Of a DNA stretch of 64,000 nt, positions 1 through 8,149 are shown piece by piece (position 1 is the first letter of the stretch; each line of letters opens with the position of its first letter). The stretch is from assembly GCF_003853415.1 (NCBI RefSeq), contig NZ_QTPP01000003.1, positions 1 through 64,000 on the forward strand, in the 5' to 3' direction. The notes below the pieces were generated by a model. That model did not search any database and was not told where the DNA came from. It was given only the letters and a program-made list of their open reading frames with translations. Both the position numbers and the translations under genes were made by a program. Source of the stretch: Burkholderia sp. Bp9142 (GTDB lineage: Bacteria > Pseudomonadota > Gammaproteobacteria > Burkholderiales > Burkholderiaceae).

Positions 1-310
1 GGTGGACAGCGACGTGATCGAGCTGTTAGCCGACGAGAGCCCCGTCGACGTCGACGACGAAAGCGAAGTCACCGAGCTATTGGTCGAGCTGAGGCCCGTG
101 GACAACGAATTGATACCCGTCGAAGTCGAGGTGGACAGCGACGTGATCGAGCTGTTAGCCGACGACAGCCCCGTCGACGTCGACGACGAAAGCGAAGTCA
201 CTGAGCTATTGGTCGAGCTGAGACCCGTGGACAGCGAACTGATACCCGTCGAAGTCGAAGTGGACAGCGACGTGATCGAGCTATTAGCCGACGACAGCCC
301 CGTCGATGCC
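1..310. repeat. 129-bp tandem repeat in the adhesin stalk (43 aa period)
   Basis: The block starting at position 1 recurs at about 130 and again, partly, at about 259, an exact 129-bp (43-codon) spacing with few mismatches. On the coding strand it gives Ser/Thr-rich segments such as SLSTSTSTGL and SSANSSITSL. At least two full copies and one partial copy are visible and the array continues past the window edge. Near-identical in-frame copies suggest recent expansion and possible length variation between strains. Confidence 0.9.
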
Positions 311-1692
311 GACGTCGACAAGCTCGCGATGCTCGACGTCGTCGTGCTGGCGACAGCAAAAAGCTGGCTGCCGTTGATGGCGTCCGTGCTGTTCGCGCTG
401 ACCAGGCCGGCGGCGACGTTCTGAATGCGTCGCTCCGCGCCGGCTGCGCCGACGCTGACCACGCCGGCAGCAGAACTCGCGCCGGCGTAGGTGCCGAACG
501 TCTGGCTGCCGATCGTCGTGCTGCTGACGGTGCCGGTGCCGCCGGTGGCCGTGTTCGCCGTGCCGGTCGTGACCGCATTGGCGCCGAGCGCGACCGAGCC
601 CGCCACGTTCGCGTTGGAACCGGCGCCGAATGCCTGCGCATTGGTGGCGCTGGAAACCGCGGTATCGCCGATCGCGATGCCGCCGGCCGAGGTAGCCGTG
701 CTGCTGTTGCCCAATGCGACCGAGCCTTGGCCGGTCGCGGAATTGGCGTTGCCGATCGCGACGGCACCCTGGCCGTTCGACGAATCGTTCGCGCCGAGCG
801 CGACGGCGCCCGTACCGATCGCCGAGTTCGGATCGCCGATCGCGACCGCGCCGTTGCCCGTCGCCGTCTGGCCGCGACCGATGGCGACGGCGCCGCCTGC
901 TGCCGTGCTGCTGTTGGCCGTCGTGCCGCTCGAGCCGATCGCGACGTTCTGTCCGATTGCTCCGGAGACGACGCCGTCGCCTTGCGCGATGCCGTAAGCA
1001 CCGTTGACGGTTGCGCCGCGACCGAGCGCGATACCCGAGGTCGCGGTCGACGCGACGGACGACTGCCCGCCGATGGCGATGCCGTCCGTCGCGGCCGATT
1101 GCGCTCCCTTGGTTGCGTTGCTGCCGATCGCAATCGAGCCGGCACCGGATGCGATGGTGGAGTTTGCCTGGGACAGCGGCGTCGTGCCGTTGCCGCCCGC
1201 GCCGCCGATTGCGACCGAGTTCAGCGCGTTTGCGGTCGAGCCGAAGCCGAGCGCCGTCGCCGCCGTGCCGCTGGCCGTTGTTTCGAGGCCCGCCGCGACG
1301 CCCCACAGTCCGGCCGATGACTGCATGCCGTTGGCGACGGCGCCGTTGCCGGTCGCTTGCGCGAACGAGCCATAGACGGTGACGCCGGTCCAGCCGTTGC
1401 CGTTGGCGTTACAGCCGGCAACGATCGAATACGTGCCTGAGCCATCCCCGGCCTGGTTCGCCGTGCCGCCCGGGTTGACGCGGCCGACTGCGCCGTTGCT
1501 CCCTGTAAAGCAGGTTTGCACGGTTGTCAGGGTGTTGGCCTCGGCGAAGCCCGGCAACCCGATCGCCAGCGCGGCGGCGACGGCGACCACCACGGCCGAC
1601 TTGTTCGGCTTGCCCCGTGCCGAATCGTGTTCCGATGCAGCGACCCAGGCGCCAAGGGCTTCGTTCCAGATCGAGCGGTATGTGCGGTTCAT
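1..1692 (-). CDS. Trimeric autotransporter adhesin (YadA/Hia-like), N-terminal part, runs off window
   Basis: Open on the minus strand from an ATG at 1692 to the window edge (564 codons, no stop), so the anchor domain lies outside. The start has an extended signal-peptide (ESPR) region, MNRTYRSIWNEALGAWV, followed by a hydrophobic core ending near FAEA, typical of large type V secretion proteins. The middle is the AIG-x-A-x-A-x-G head pattern of YadA-like beta-rolls. A neck-like motif (ERRIQNVAAG ... AINGSQLF) lies at about 365-450 on the plus strand. After it comes a Ser/Thr-rich stalk with a 43-residue tandem repeat. A GGAGG lies about 10 nt upstream of the ATG. Family function is surface adhesion or autoaggregation; the ligand cannot be read from sequence. 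Confidence 0.93.
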   Translation of the reverse strand, partial: MNRTYRSIWNEALGAWVAASEHDSARGKPNKSAVVVAVAAALAIGLPGFAEANTLTTVQTCFTGSNGAVGRVNPGGTANQAGDGSGTYSIVAGCNANGNGWTGVTVYGSFAQATGNGAVANGMQSSAGLWGVAAGLETTASGTAATALGFGSTANALNSVAIGGAGGNGTTPLSQANSTIASGAGSIAIGSNATKGAQSAATDGIAIGGQSSVASTATSGIALGRGATVNGAYGIAQGDGVVSGAIGQNVAIGSSGTTANSSTAAGGAVAIGRGQTATGNGAVAIGDPNSAIGTGAVALGANDSSNGQGAVAIGNANSATGQGSVALGNSSTATSAGGIAIGDTAVSSATNAQAFGAGSNANVAGSVALGANAVTTGTANTATGGTGTVSSTTIGSQTFGTYAGASSAAGVVSVGAAGAERRIQNVAAGLVSANSTDAINGSQLFAVASTTTSSIASLSTSASTGLSSANSSITSLSTSTSTGISSLSTGLSSTNSSVTSLSSSTSTGLSSANSSITSLSTSTSTGINSLSTGLSSTNSSVTSLSSSTSTGLSSANSSITSLST

Positions 1693-2832
1693 GTCCTGCT
1701 GCCTCCAAATAAGCACGCCACACACCGGTCTCTTTCATTAGATGAATATGCCGTGCGCTTGCGCGAATCTCAAAATTGATGGGCGGAGTTTATTTGAGGT
1801 GATATTTGGAGATTGACAAACAGTGAAAAATGGAAGGTTTTGAAACTTAAAAGATAGTTAATAAATCACGTGTTGATGTGTCTGCAAAGAATGAAGTTGA
1901 AAAGTCATGGAATGCTTGGTGAATGGTTGTGGATGGTTCGGAGATTTTCTAGATAGTGTATAAAAATCAATGACATACGTGTGTTTTGTGCGCTAGGTGA
2001 CAATTTGACCCGACATAAAAGTAAGACAAATGAAATGGCAAACGTTTGCGCGTGGCGTTCGTCTTTCAAAACTGTAATGTCAGGTGGTGTGCTAATCGAT
2101 ATCGATTTGAGGTTCTTGTTAAGTTATTAATCTTGTATTTTATTGGGATTTTTAATTCTATTTATAGATTGCGTGGATAATCGAGAAAATATGAAAAGCG
2201 AATCGTTGAGGTATGCTGATTTGCGCATCGCGTCGGCCGCGCACGCCCGTGGGGCGGGCCTTCCTCAAGTGGCCGACCTCATGAAGTTGTAAAAAAGTGC
2301 TACAGGCGGATCGCCCCTGCAACGGGGATCTGATTTCGAATTTGTCCTATTGATGGCGATTTATGTCGCGCGTTAAGGCCCCATTGAACCGAATGTCTGC
2401 TCGCCGTGCGGCGGGCCGGTAACCATAGCCGTTGTGGTGGTGACAGGTTGTGCCCCCGATGACTGGCCGGCGACGCGCAAGGCGGGGGCAACGGGAGGAG
2501 CGTCGCCGCGACGATTTGACCCCTGTTCGCAAGGGTTAGCCGGCTAGCGGAAGGGTGACGTTGAAGCGCGTCGAATAGGCATCGTCAGGCTGTGACGGGC
2601 GCGCAGTGGCCGGTGTGACGTCGCGCGTGACGCGGCGGATTCCGGCCGGGGTGTGTTCGTTTTCGTCCGAAGGGGAGCCGGCGTGCGGATGGCAACAGCC
2701 GCAGGGCGAGTCGGGTTGCGCCACCCCGTCCGGACGACGCAGCACACGATTCCGGACAAGACATCGGTGGGCTGCCATGCGCGCCGGTCCGCGCCGCCTG
2801 CAACCCGCCGCCCGCCGCCCGGCGCCGCGGCG
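1693..2832. other. Long intergenic region with AT-rich core
   Basis: No gene can be supported here. The stretch about 1740-2220 is clearly AT-rich against the GC-rich surroundings, with many A/T runs. It is the upstream region of the adhesin on the minus strand; a poor sigma70-like pair (tctcaa at 1768-1773 and aatatg at 1745-1750, read on the minus strand) could drive it. From 2230 to 2832 the sequence returns to high GC and holds only short ORFs without a clear start site or family resemblance (for example 2536-2778 minus). Confidence 0.6.
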
Positions 2833-3735
2833 TTATTTCCGCAGGAAGCGCAGTGCCAGGCGCGCCATGCGCGGGACGAACATCGGGCGCAGCAGTCGCG
2901 CGTCGTACCCGGCCATCCGCCGGTCGTTCTCGGTGAGGCACAGCTCGATCAGCTCGCGCGGGTTCAGCGCATCGCCGATGTCGGCCGTGCTCGTCGCCGG
3001 GAAATTTGCGTCGCGCGCGACGCCGTCCGTATCGATCCCGCGCGCGATGCCGGCTCGCTCCCGGATCAGGAACGCCCACACGGCCGCAACCCGTGCAAAG
3101 AACCAAGGCCGGCGCCACCACGGCAAGTTGCGCCAGTACCACGCGTACCAGTTCACGAAGAACAGGATGTGGCGGCCTTCCTCCTGGATCACGGGTTCGA
3201 AGGTGTCGACGAGTTCGGCAGGGAAATAGCCGGAGCGCTGCGCGGAGCGGAACAGGCCGAATGCGAAGAAGCTGTCGATGCACTCGCTGAAGCCGGTCAT
3301 CATCCACGCCCACTCGAGGTCCTTCGGCGCCGGATAGGCTGGTTCCGGGGCGAGCTCGATGCCGTATGCCTGGACCAGCTTCGACAGCACGACCTTGTGC
3401 CGCGCCTCCTCGCCGCCGTCCATTTCGAGCGCCTGGCGCAGCAGCGGATCATCGACGGTGGCTGCGAAGGTGGCGACGCGGATCGACGCGCGCCCTTCGG
3501 TTTGCACGGCGATGTCCCAGATCGGCAGCGACGTGAGGCGCTTGAGTTCGTCGGGTTTGAGCGGCGGCCAGTCGATGACGGCCGGCTTGTACGGGTTGTG
3601 CGTATCGAGCAGCATGCGGCAGAACATCTGCCTGTGCGCATCGGAACCGATCCTGACCGGACCCTGACGCTCGAAGGTCCAGTTGCGCATGGCATGATCT
3701 GCCGCTGCATGCTGTTCCTGCAGCGTGTCGGACAT
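2833..3735 (-). CDS. Ferritin-like (di-iron) domain protein
   Basis: 300 residues from ATG at 3735. Two acidic/histidine motifs look like a ferritin-like di-iron site: EEARHKVVLSKL in the first half and EEGRHILFFVNWYAW in the second (ExxxxH/ExxRH type). Between them is a Trp/Phe-rich helical region. Proteins of this kind are soluble oxygenase-like or iron-binding helical bundles; the substrate is unknown. The ORF could be extended upstream in frame, but the extension is Arg-rich and unlike protein, so the MSDTLQEQH start is preferred, although no clear Shine-Dalgarno is seen. The gene stands alone, with the next minus-strand gene ending about 90 nt upstream. Confidence 0.75.
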   Translation of the reverse strand: MSDTLQEQHAAADHAMRNWTFERQGPVRIGSDAHRQMFCRMLLDTHNPYKPAVIDWPPLKPDELKRLTSLPIWDIAVQTEGRASIRVATFAATVDDPLLRQALEMDGGEEARHKVVLSKLVQAYGIELAPEPAYPAPKDLEWAWMMTGFSECIDSFFAFGLFRSAQRSGYFPAELVDTFEPVIQEEGRHILFFVNWYAWYWRNLPWWRRPWFFARVAAVWAFLIRERAGIARGIDTDGVARDANFPATSTADIGDALNPRELIELCLTENDRRMAGYDARLLRPMFVPRMARLALRFLRK

Positions 3736-3827
3736 GGCTGTTGTTATGCGATTACGAGACGAAAGATTCTTGCATAGCTTCCGTAATCGCGCGTTTTCGT
3801 GCGGGCACGCGTTGCCCGGCGCCGTGC

Positions 3828-4046
3828 TCAGGCCTGCGTGTCGACCCAGAGGCGCCCCCAGCGGGACGCATACGCGAGCGCGTGTTCCTCTTCGAAGAAG
3901 AAATCGATCGCGTCGAACGACACGGCGCGCGGCGACGGACCGCCGCCTGCCTTTTCGATCGTCAGGTTGGCGGCGAACAGCCCGTTCGGCAGCCGGGCGG
4001 CGGCGGGGGCGACTTCGTAGCCCTTGTAGCGGATCGTGCGGTTCAT
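3828..4046 (-). CDS. Small conserved-type hypothetical protein (72 aa)
   Basis: Starts at ATG 4046 (MNRTIRYKGYEV). It is short, soluble and of mixed composition, with an aromatic/acidic stretch (SFDAIDFFFEEEHAL) and a Trp-containing end (RWGRLWVDTQA). No enzyme motif or signal peptide is present. The pattern resembles small uncharacterised Burkholderia proteins remembered from related genomes, but no function is assigned. A longer in-frame start at 4124 exists; the internal ATG is preferred because the extra residues are not family-like. Confidence 0.6.
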   Translation of the reverse strand: MNRTIRYKGYEVAPAAARLPNGLFAANLTIEKAGGGPSPRAVSFDAIDFFFEEEHALAYASRWGRLWVDTQA

Positions 4047-4236
4047 GGCGTACGCATGGAGGGTTCGGGCTTTCAGCGTACGAAAACCCGCGGCCCGCGT
4101 GAACCAATCTTTCGGCCAATGCAAATCACGTGGCGGGCCGAATCGTTATCGGCGCGGGGAGCCGGCACGAAGCAGGGGTGTCGCCGCGGTAGGCGCGCCG
4201 GACGTTCGGCGCGCGCGGGCGTCGGGAGGACTGCGG

Positions 4237-4887
4237 TTACTGGTTGGCGATCTTCAGCACGGGGGCGAGCGCGTCGACTGATGCGGCATGCGTGGCCGCG
4301 CGATGCGACGCGAACGCGAGTGCGAACTCCGCTGCTTGCGAGCCGACGGTCTCGAGCTGCGCGACGACCTTCGGATCCGAGCAGCTGTCGGCGCTGTCGA
4401 AGCGCGTTTCGAGCGTGTTGACGGTCGCGCCGAACGGCGTCGGCCAGCCGCGCAGCGCATGGACGATCGAACGCAGCGACGTCAGCACGGTGCCCGCGGC
4501 TTGCCAGCCGTAGGCCGTGACGATCAGGCCGACCGCGCGGCCGTCGAGATACGGACGCTCGTCGGCGCGCAGTTCCTCGAGCGTGTCGAGCGCGTTCTTC
4601 ACGAGGCCGGACACGCCGCCGTGATAGCCGGGCGTCGCAATGATGATCGCATCGGCTTCGCGCACGGTGTCGATCAGCTCTCGCTGCGCGTCGGTCAGCG
4701 TCTTGTGTTCGGGGGCGTAGTGCGGCAGCGTATGCAGGAACGGGCCGTCGAACAGGCGCGTGCGTGCGCCGGCGGCCTGCGCACCGCGCAGCGCGAACGA
4801 CAGCGCGCGCTCGGTCGACGACGCGGCTCGGGTGGTGCCGCCGATGCCGACCACGAACGGGCGGCGGTGTTGATCGAATGCAGTCAA
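4237..4887 (-). CDS. NADPH-dependent FMN reductase
   Basis: 216 residues with a flavodoxin-like fold. The N-terminus GIGGTTRAAS matches the phosphate-binding loop of this family, and ATPGYHGGVSGLVKNALD is the characteristic second flavin-contact segment. Family members transfer electrons from NAD(P)H to FMN or quinones in the cytosol. No ATG is available near the N-terminus; the start is a TTG at 4887 with AAGGAG about 6 nt upstream, which supports it well. The partner oxygenase, if any, is not evident: the neighbouring genes are unrelated. Confidence 0.88.
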   Translation of the reverse strand: MTAFDQHRRPFVVGIGGTTRAASSTERALSFALRGAQAAGARTRLFDGPFLHTLPHYAPEHKTLTDAQRELIDTVREADAIIIATPGYHGGVSGLVKNALDTLEELRADERPYLDGRAVGLIVTAYGWQAAGTVLTSLRSIVHALRGWPTPFGATVNTLETRFDSADSCSDPKVVAQLETVGSQAAEFALAFASHRAATHAASVDALAPVLKIANQ

Positions 4888-5049
4888 GGGGCGCTCCTTG
4901 GGGATGGCTTGCCCGGCTAAGCACAGGCTTAAAACCAGATGGTAACGACCCCGCCGCCACTCTGAAAACGACTTTTCGTTCTATCGATATGCCATGCACG
5001 CGGGTCGGGCGCGTGCGCGGCGACGCAGATGGATAGCAGAAATGCTTGG

Positions 5050-5078
5050 TTGGGACGGCGGGCCGCGCTCGATAAGAT
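5050..5078 (+). promoter_or_regulatory. Sigma70-type promoter candidate for an sRNA
   Basis: TTGGGA at 5050-5055 and TAAGAT at 5073-5078, separated by exactly 17 nt. Predicted start is near 5085. No plus-strand ORF follows; a strong terminator begins only about 35 nt after the predicted start. Confidence 0.45.
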
Positions 5079-5084
5079 GGGCCC

Positions 5085-5152
5085 GTCTCCTCCATGATGT
5101 CTCTACTGACATGGGTTGGCCCCGCCGCGCGGATGCAGGCGGGGCTTTTTTT
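5085..5152 (+). ncRNA. Candidate small RNA (about 68 nt)
   Basis: Bounded by a consensus-like promoter at 5050-5078 and an intrinsic terminator at 5119-5152, with no convincing coding sequence between them. A first small hairpin, ATGTC/GACAT with loop TCTACT, lies at 5097-5112, followed by the terminator hairpin. It sits between two minus-strand genes, so neither terminator nor promoter is explained by them. An unannotated leader or read-through terminator is the alternative. Confidence 0.45.
5119..5152 (+). terminator. Rho-independent terminator (orphan)
   Basis: Perfect 8-bp stem GCCCCGCC (5119-5126) and GGCGGGGC (5138-5145) with an 11-nt loop, followed at once by seven T residues (5146-5152). 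The T run makes it functional on the plus strand only. Confidence 0.85.
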
Positions 5153-5188
5153 CGTGCGGCGCCGGAAAGGGGGCGCGATTCACGGGCG

Positions 5189-5494
5189 TTACTCGAACAC
5201 CGGCCGGAAGAAGCTGCGCTCGTAGCTGACGATGCAGCGCGTTTCCTCTGCGTAACGGAATGCGGCCTGGCAGGCGGGATCGGTCTTCGAGCGTTCGCGG
5301 TAGCGCTCGTATTCGGCAAGGCTCGGGAACGAGAACATCGCGAGCGCGATGTCGTTCGCGCCTTCGGAAGGCAGGAAGTAGCCGTGATGCGTGCCGCCGA
5401 ACTGCTCGACGAGCGGAATCCACATCCTGCCGTAGGTTTCGAACTGCTCGAGTTTGTACGGATCGATGACGTAGCGAAGGAAGCAGGTGACCAT
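5189..5494 (-). CDS. NIPSNAP family protein
   Basis: 101 residues, near the usual size of single-domain bacterial NIPSNAP proteins. The sequence begins MVTCFLRYVIDPYKLEQFE and has the ferredoxin-like dimeric alpha/beta barrel pattern, with GTHHGYFLPSEG and a closing SYERSFFRPVFE. These proteins are small, cytosolic and mostly of unknown role. It ends about 40 nt from the terminator at 5119-5152, which faces the other way. Confidence 0.82.
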   Translation of the reverse strand: MVTCFLRYVIDPYKLEQFETYGRMWIPLVEQFGGTHHGYFLPSEGANDIALAMFSFPSLAEYERYRERSKTDPACQAAFRYAEETRCIVSYERSFFRPVFE

Positions 5495-5834
5495 GGGCGC
5501 TCGCGGTGCGGTGAAGGATCAACGAGTCTGGATCGCGTCACTGACCTTGTCAACGAGGAAGCGGCCGGCTTGCGCGAGCATCGTGCATCGCGAGCAAGGG
5601 ATCGCGCGTGCGGAATCGCGTCGTCGAGGATGTGCGCGTCGCGCATTGCTTGCGTGAACAACGATCGGTATTTTCAGCGAGGTGTCCGAAGCTGCCGAAG
5701 GCGCGGACATGCACGCCATCGTGCCGTCGTGCCGTCGTTCCGCTTCGATCCCTCACGATCTTTACGACATTTTTTCTTGCGACGCACCGCGGCACGCTCC
5801 TAGACTTCGGCCATCCTGACCACGGAGCGCTGCC
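5495..5834. other. Intergenic region between divergent genes
   Basis: Separates the minus-strand NIPSNAP gene and the plus-strand GNAT gene. The only signal noted is a weak promoter pair near its right end. ORFs here are Arg-rich shadows without start signals. Confidence 0.5.
5777..5806 (+). promoter_or_regulatory. Possible promoter of the GNAT gene
   Basis: TTGCGA (5777-5782) and TAGACT (5801-5806) with an 18-nt spacer, about 29 nt upstream of the ATG at 5835. A ribosome site GGAG follows at about 5823. Confidence 0.35.
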
Positions 5835-6635
5835 ATGTCGATACCCCGGAACACGATCGCCGAACGTTCGCCCGCCGCGCCGCCTTCCGTGCGTGCCGAC
5901 AGGGTCGTCGTGCGGCGCTTCGATCCGGCATTCGACAGCTATGCGCAGCTCACCGCGCTGCTGCATCGTGCGTTCGCGCGACTCGGCGCGATGGGACTCA
6001 ACTGCACGTGCGTCGACCAGGCCGAGGACGTCACGCGTCGCCGCGCGGAAGCGGGCGAATGTCATGTCGCGGTGTCCGGCGGTCGTGTGATCGGCACGAT
6101 GACGCTCTACGCAACCGATCCGTCGTCGCCGTGCTCGCTGTACCGACACGACGGCGTCGCGAGCGTGCGGCAGGTGGCCGTCGATCCCGGCTGGCAAGGC
6201 GGCGGAATCGGCGCGATGCTGCTCGCGTTCGCCGCGCGGTGGGCCGCGTTGCGCGGTTATTCGCTGCTCGCGCTCGATACGCCGTATCCCGCATCGCATC
6301 TGCTGGCGTTCTATCGGGCTCAGGGCTTCGACGTCGTCGATATCGTGCGCTTCGCCGGCAAGCGCTACGACAGCGCAATCCTGTGCAAGCGGCCGGTCGC
6401 ATGTCTCGCGCGTCGCATGGCGCCGGCATCGCGGCGGGTCGGGCGGCATGTCGCGGTTGCGCAATCTCGTGCGCCTCGCGCCGTCGCGGCGATCCGGGGC
6501 GACTGGCGTTTGCGTCGCGGCGTGCGCGCCGCGGCGATGGGCGCGGCCGGCGCGGCCAGCTGCCGCTCGTCGCCGTGGCGAACGCGTCAGCACGGCCGCG
6601 CCGCGGCACGACAGGCGCGTGTGGTGCCGGCCTGA
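5835..6635 (+). CDS. GNAT family N-acetyltransferase with unusual C-terminal tail
   Basis: 266 residues. The acetyl-CoA binding motif A is clear at about 113-130 (RQVAVDPGWQGGGIGAMLL), and YRAQGFDVVDIVRFAGKRYD near 160-179 is the usual end of the fold. Substrate is unknown. The GNAT core is complete by about residue 187. The remaining 80 residues are almost only Arg, Ala, Gly and Ser and look like out-of-frame high-GC sequence, which suggests a lost stop codon or a frameshift near 6390-6400. Its TGA (6633-6635) falls on the outer edge of a long palindrome. Confidence 0.8.
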   Translation: MSIPRNTIAERSPAAPPSVRADRVVVRRFDPAFDSYAQLTALLHRAFARLGAMGLNCTCVDQAEDVTRRRAEAGECHVAVSGGRVIGTMTLYATDPSSPCSLYRHDGVASVRQVAVDPGWQGGGIGAMLLAFAARWAALRGYSLLALDTPYPASHLLAFYRAQGFDVVDIVRFAGKRYDSAILCKRPVACLARRMAPASRRVGRHVAVAQSRAPRAVAAIRGDWRLRRGVRAAAMGAAGAASCRSSPWRTRQHGRAAARQARVVPA

Positions 6636-6785
6636 TTTGGAAAATTCATTCGTGGGGCTGGCCATCAGAAGGGCCGATCGCGGCGTCATGCTCCTCACGA
6701 ATACGTTGAGTATTCGCTTCGTCGCATTCCTTGCGCTCGGCCCTTCTGATGGCCAGCGCAAGCCCGTTATTAGCGTGAACAGGCC
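6629..6785. repeat. 157-bp imperfect palindrome between convergent genes
   Basis: Symmetric about position 6707. Outer ends are GGCCTG (6629-6634) and CAGGCC (6780-6785). A perfect 21-bp inverted repeat lies at 6657-6677 and 6737-6757, and a central hairpin CGAATAC/GTATTCG flanks the loop GTTGA. The region in between is partly complementary. There is no transposase. It could act as a bidirectional terminator or be a mobile palindromic element of the REP/MITE kind. Confidence 0.8.
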
Positions 6786-6799
6786 CTGGTGGCGCGGCC

Positions 6800-8149
6800 T
6801 TACTCGTCGCGCTTGCCCGGTTCGCCGCCGCGCGCGAGCCGCCATGCGATCGCGCCGAGCACACCGACCGCGACGACCAGCGCGCCCCACAGCACGTAAC
6901 GGCGCGTCGCATCCCTATCGGTCGACGGCTCCGGCGTGACCGCCGAGGCCGGCAACGCGGCGCCGACGCGCGCGGGCCGCACTTCCGGCGCCATTCCGAC
7001 CAGCAGCGCATCGCGGCTCACGGCCGACGACGGCAGCGACGCATTGCCGACGCCGAGCGTGAATGGCGGCGTGCCGCGTGCGACGAAGGTCAGGGCGGCC
7101 GGGTGCCAGCCGACCGCGACGGCCGGCTGACCGCCGCCGAGTCCGCCGTTGCGCATGTCGACGACGATCCGCCACGCGCGATCCGGATTCGGCGCGAAGG
7201 CCAGCGGCGGGTTGCGCTGTTCGCCGCCCTTGCCCTGCAGCCGGAACAGCACGGCGCCGGCGACGTCGCGCCACGGCGTCTGCGCGTCGGGGCGACTCTG
7301 CAGGGTTGCGCGCGCAACGGTATTGGGCTGCGGCAGGTCGATGCGCACGCGGTCGACCGGATACGCGCCGTCGGTGTCGAACAGATACTCGCCGGGCGTG
7401 CTCCCGGCCCGCACGTGCACGGCGTCGCGCCATTGGCGCGGCACGGCCGCGGTGTCCGCCGTGCGCGCATCGCGCGGTTGCGTCTCGATCTCGATCGCCC
7501 CGATCGCGGGCGCGCCGTCGAGCCAGTCGAGCCGCAGGTAACGCGGCCCCGTGCCTTCCAGCACGATGCGTTCCTGTACCAGCATGTCGCCGCCGCGCCC
7601 GACCTTCAGGAGTTGCGTGCTGCCGAGCGAGCGCCAGCTGCGCAGGTCGTCGCTCGCTTCGACGGCGACGCGCCCCTGGTAGCTGTCGTCGCTCACATGC
7701 ACGAGCAGCGCGTCGACCTCGCCGTCGGCATGCGACAGGTCGACGAGATCGGCCGCGTGCTTCGCGGGCGCCGGTGCGGTGACGGCCGCGCGCAGCGAGC
7801 CGTCCGGCGCGACCGACACGCCGAGCGGCGCGTGGCCGTCGTCGGGGCGGGACGGCGGCAGCGGGAACCAGTGCACCGGCGTGCGCGACGGCGGCACGGC
7901 GGCCGCCGCGGGTGCATCGAGCGAATACGGCACGGGTTCGCCGGCGCCGTTGAAGATGCGCACGTCGCCGAGGTCGTCGCGCCGGCTGGCCGCATATGCG
8001 GCCTGCGGCACGGTGAGCTGGTAATACGCGGCGCTGCCGTCGAGATCGAGCGAGAAGCGCCGGGCGACGCGTTCGGCGCCCGGCGTGCCGTCGGCCGCCG
8101 CGAACGACGTCAGCAGGCTCAGGCCGAGCAGGGCTGCGAGTCGTTTCAT
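6800..8149 (-). CDS. DUF3999 domain-containing membrane-anchored protein
   Basis: 449 residues from ATG 8149. A signal peptide (MKRLAALLGLSLLTSFAAADG) leads into a long beta-rich extracytoplasmic region, and a single transmembrane helix near the C-terminus (YVLWGALVVAVGVLGAIAW) ends in a charged RGGEPGKRDE tail. This type I membrane layout and sequence fit DUF3999. Its start overlaps the stop of the upstream DUF2339 gene by 4 nt (ATGA), so the two are translationally coupled; the pairing recurs in proteobacteria. Biochemical role unknown, probably at the cell envelope. Confidence 0.85.
   Translation of the reverse strand: MKRLAALLGLSLLTSFAAADGTPGAERVARRFSLDLDGSAAYYQLTVPQAAYAASRRDDLGDVRIFNGAGEPVPYSLDAPAAAAVPPSRTPVHWFPLPPSRPDDGHAPLGVSVAPDGSLRAAVTAPAPAKHAADLVDLSHADGEVDALLVHVSDDSYQGRVAVEASDDLRSWRSLGSTQLLKVGRGGDMLVQERIVLEGTGPRYLRLDWLDGAPAIGAIEIETQPRDARTADTAAVPRQWRDAVHVRAGSTPGEYLFDTDGAYPVDRVRIDLPQPNTVARATLQSRPDAQTPWRDVAGAVLFRLQGKGGEQRNPPLAFAPNPDRAWRIVVDMRNGGLGGGQPAVAVGWHPAALTFVARGTPPFTLGVGNASLPSSAVSRDALLVGMAPEVRPARVGAALPASAVTPEPSTDRDATRRYVLWGALVVAVGVLGAIAWRLARGGEPGKRDE

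Noticed and set aside
2536..2778. Minus-strand ORF of 80 codons (MAAHRCLVRN...)
   Set aside because: No ribosome site, composition typical of high-GC shadow frames, no family resemblance; its middle codes CGCCHPHAG-like residues that could mimic a motif by chance.
4185..4225. Short GC inverted repeat downstream of the FMN reductase
   Set aside because: Stem of about 8 bp without a T tract on either strand; common by chance at this GC content.
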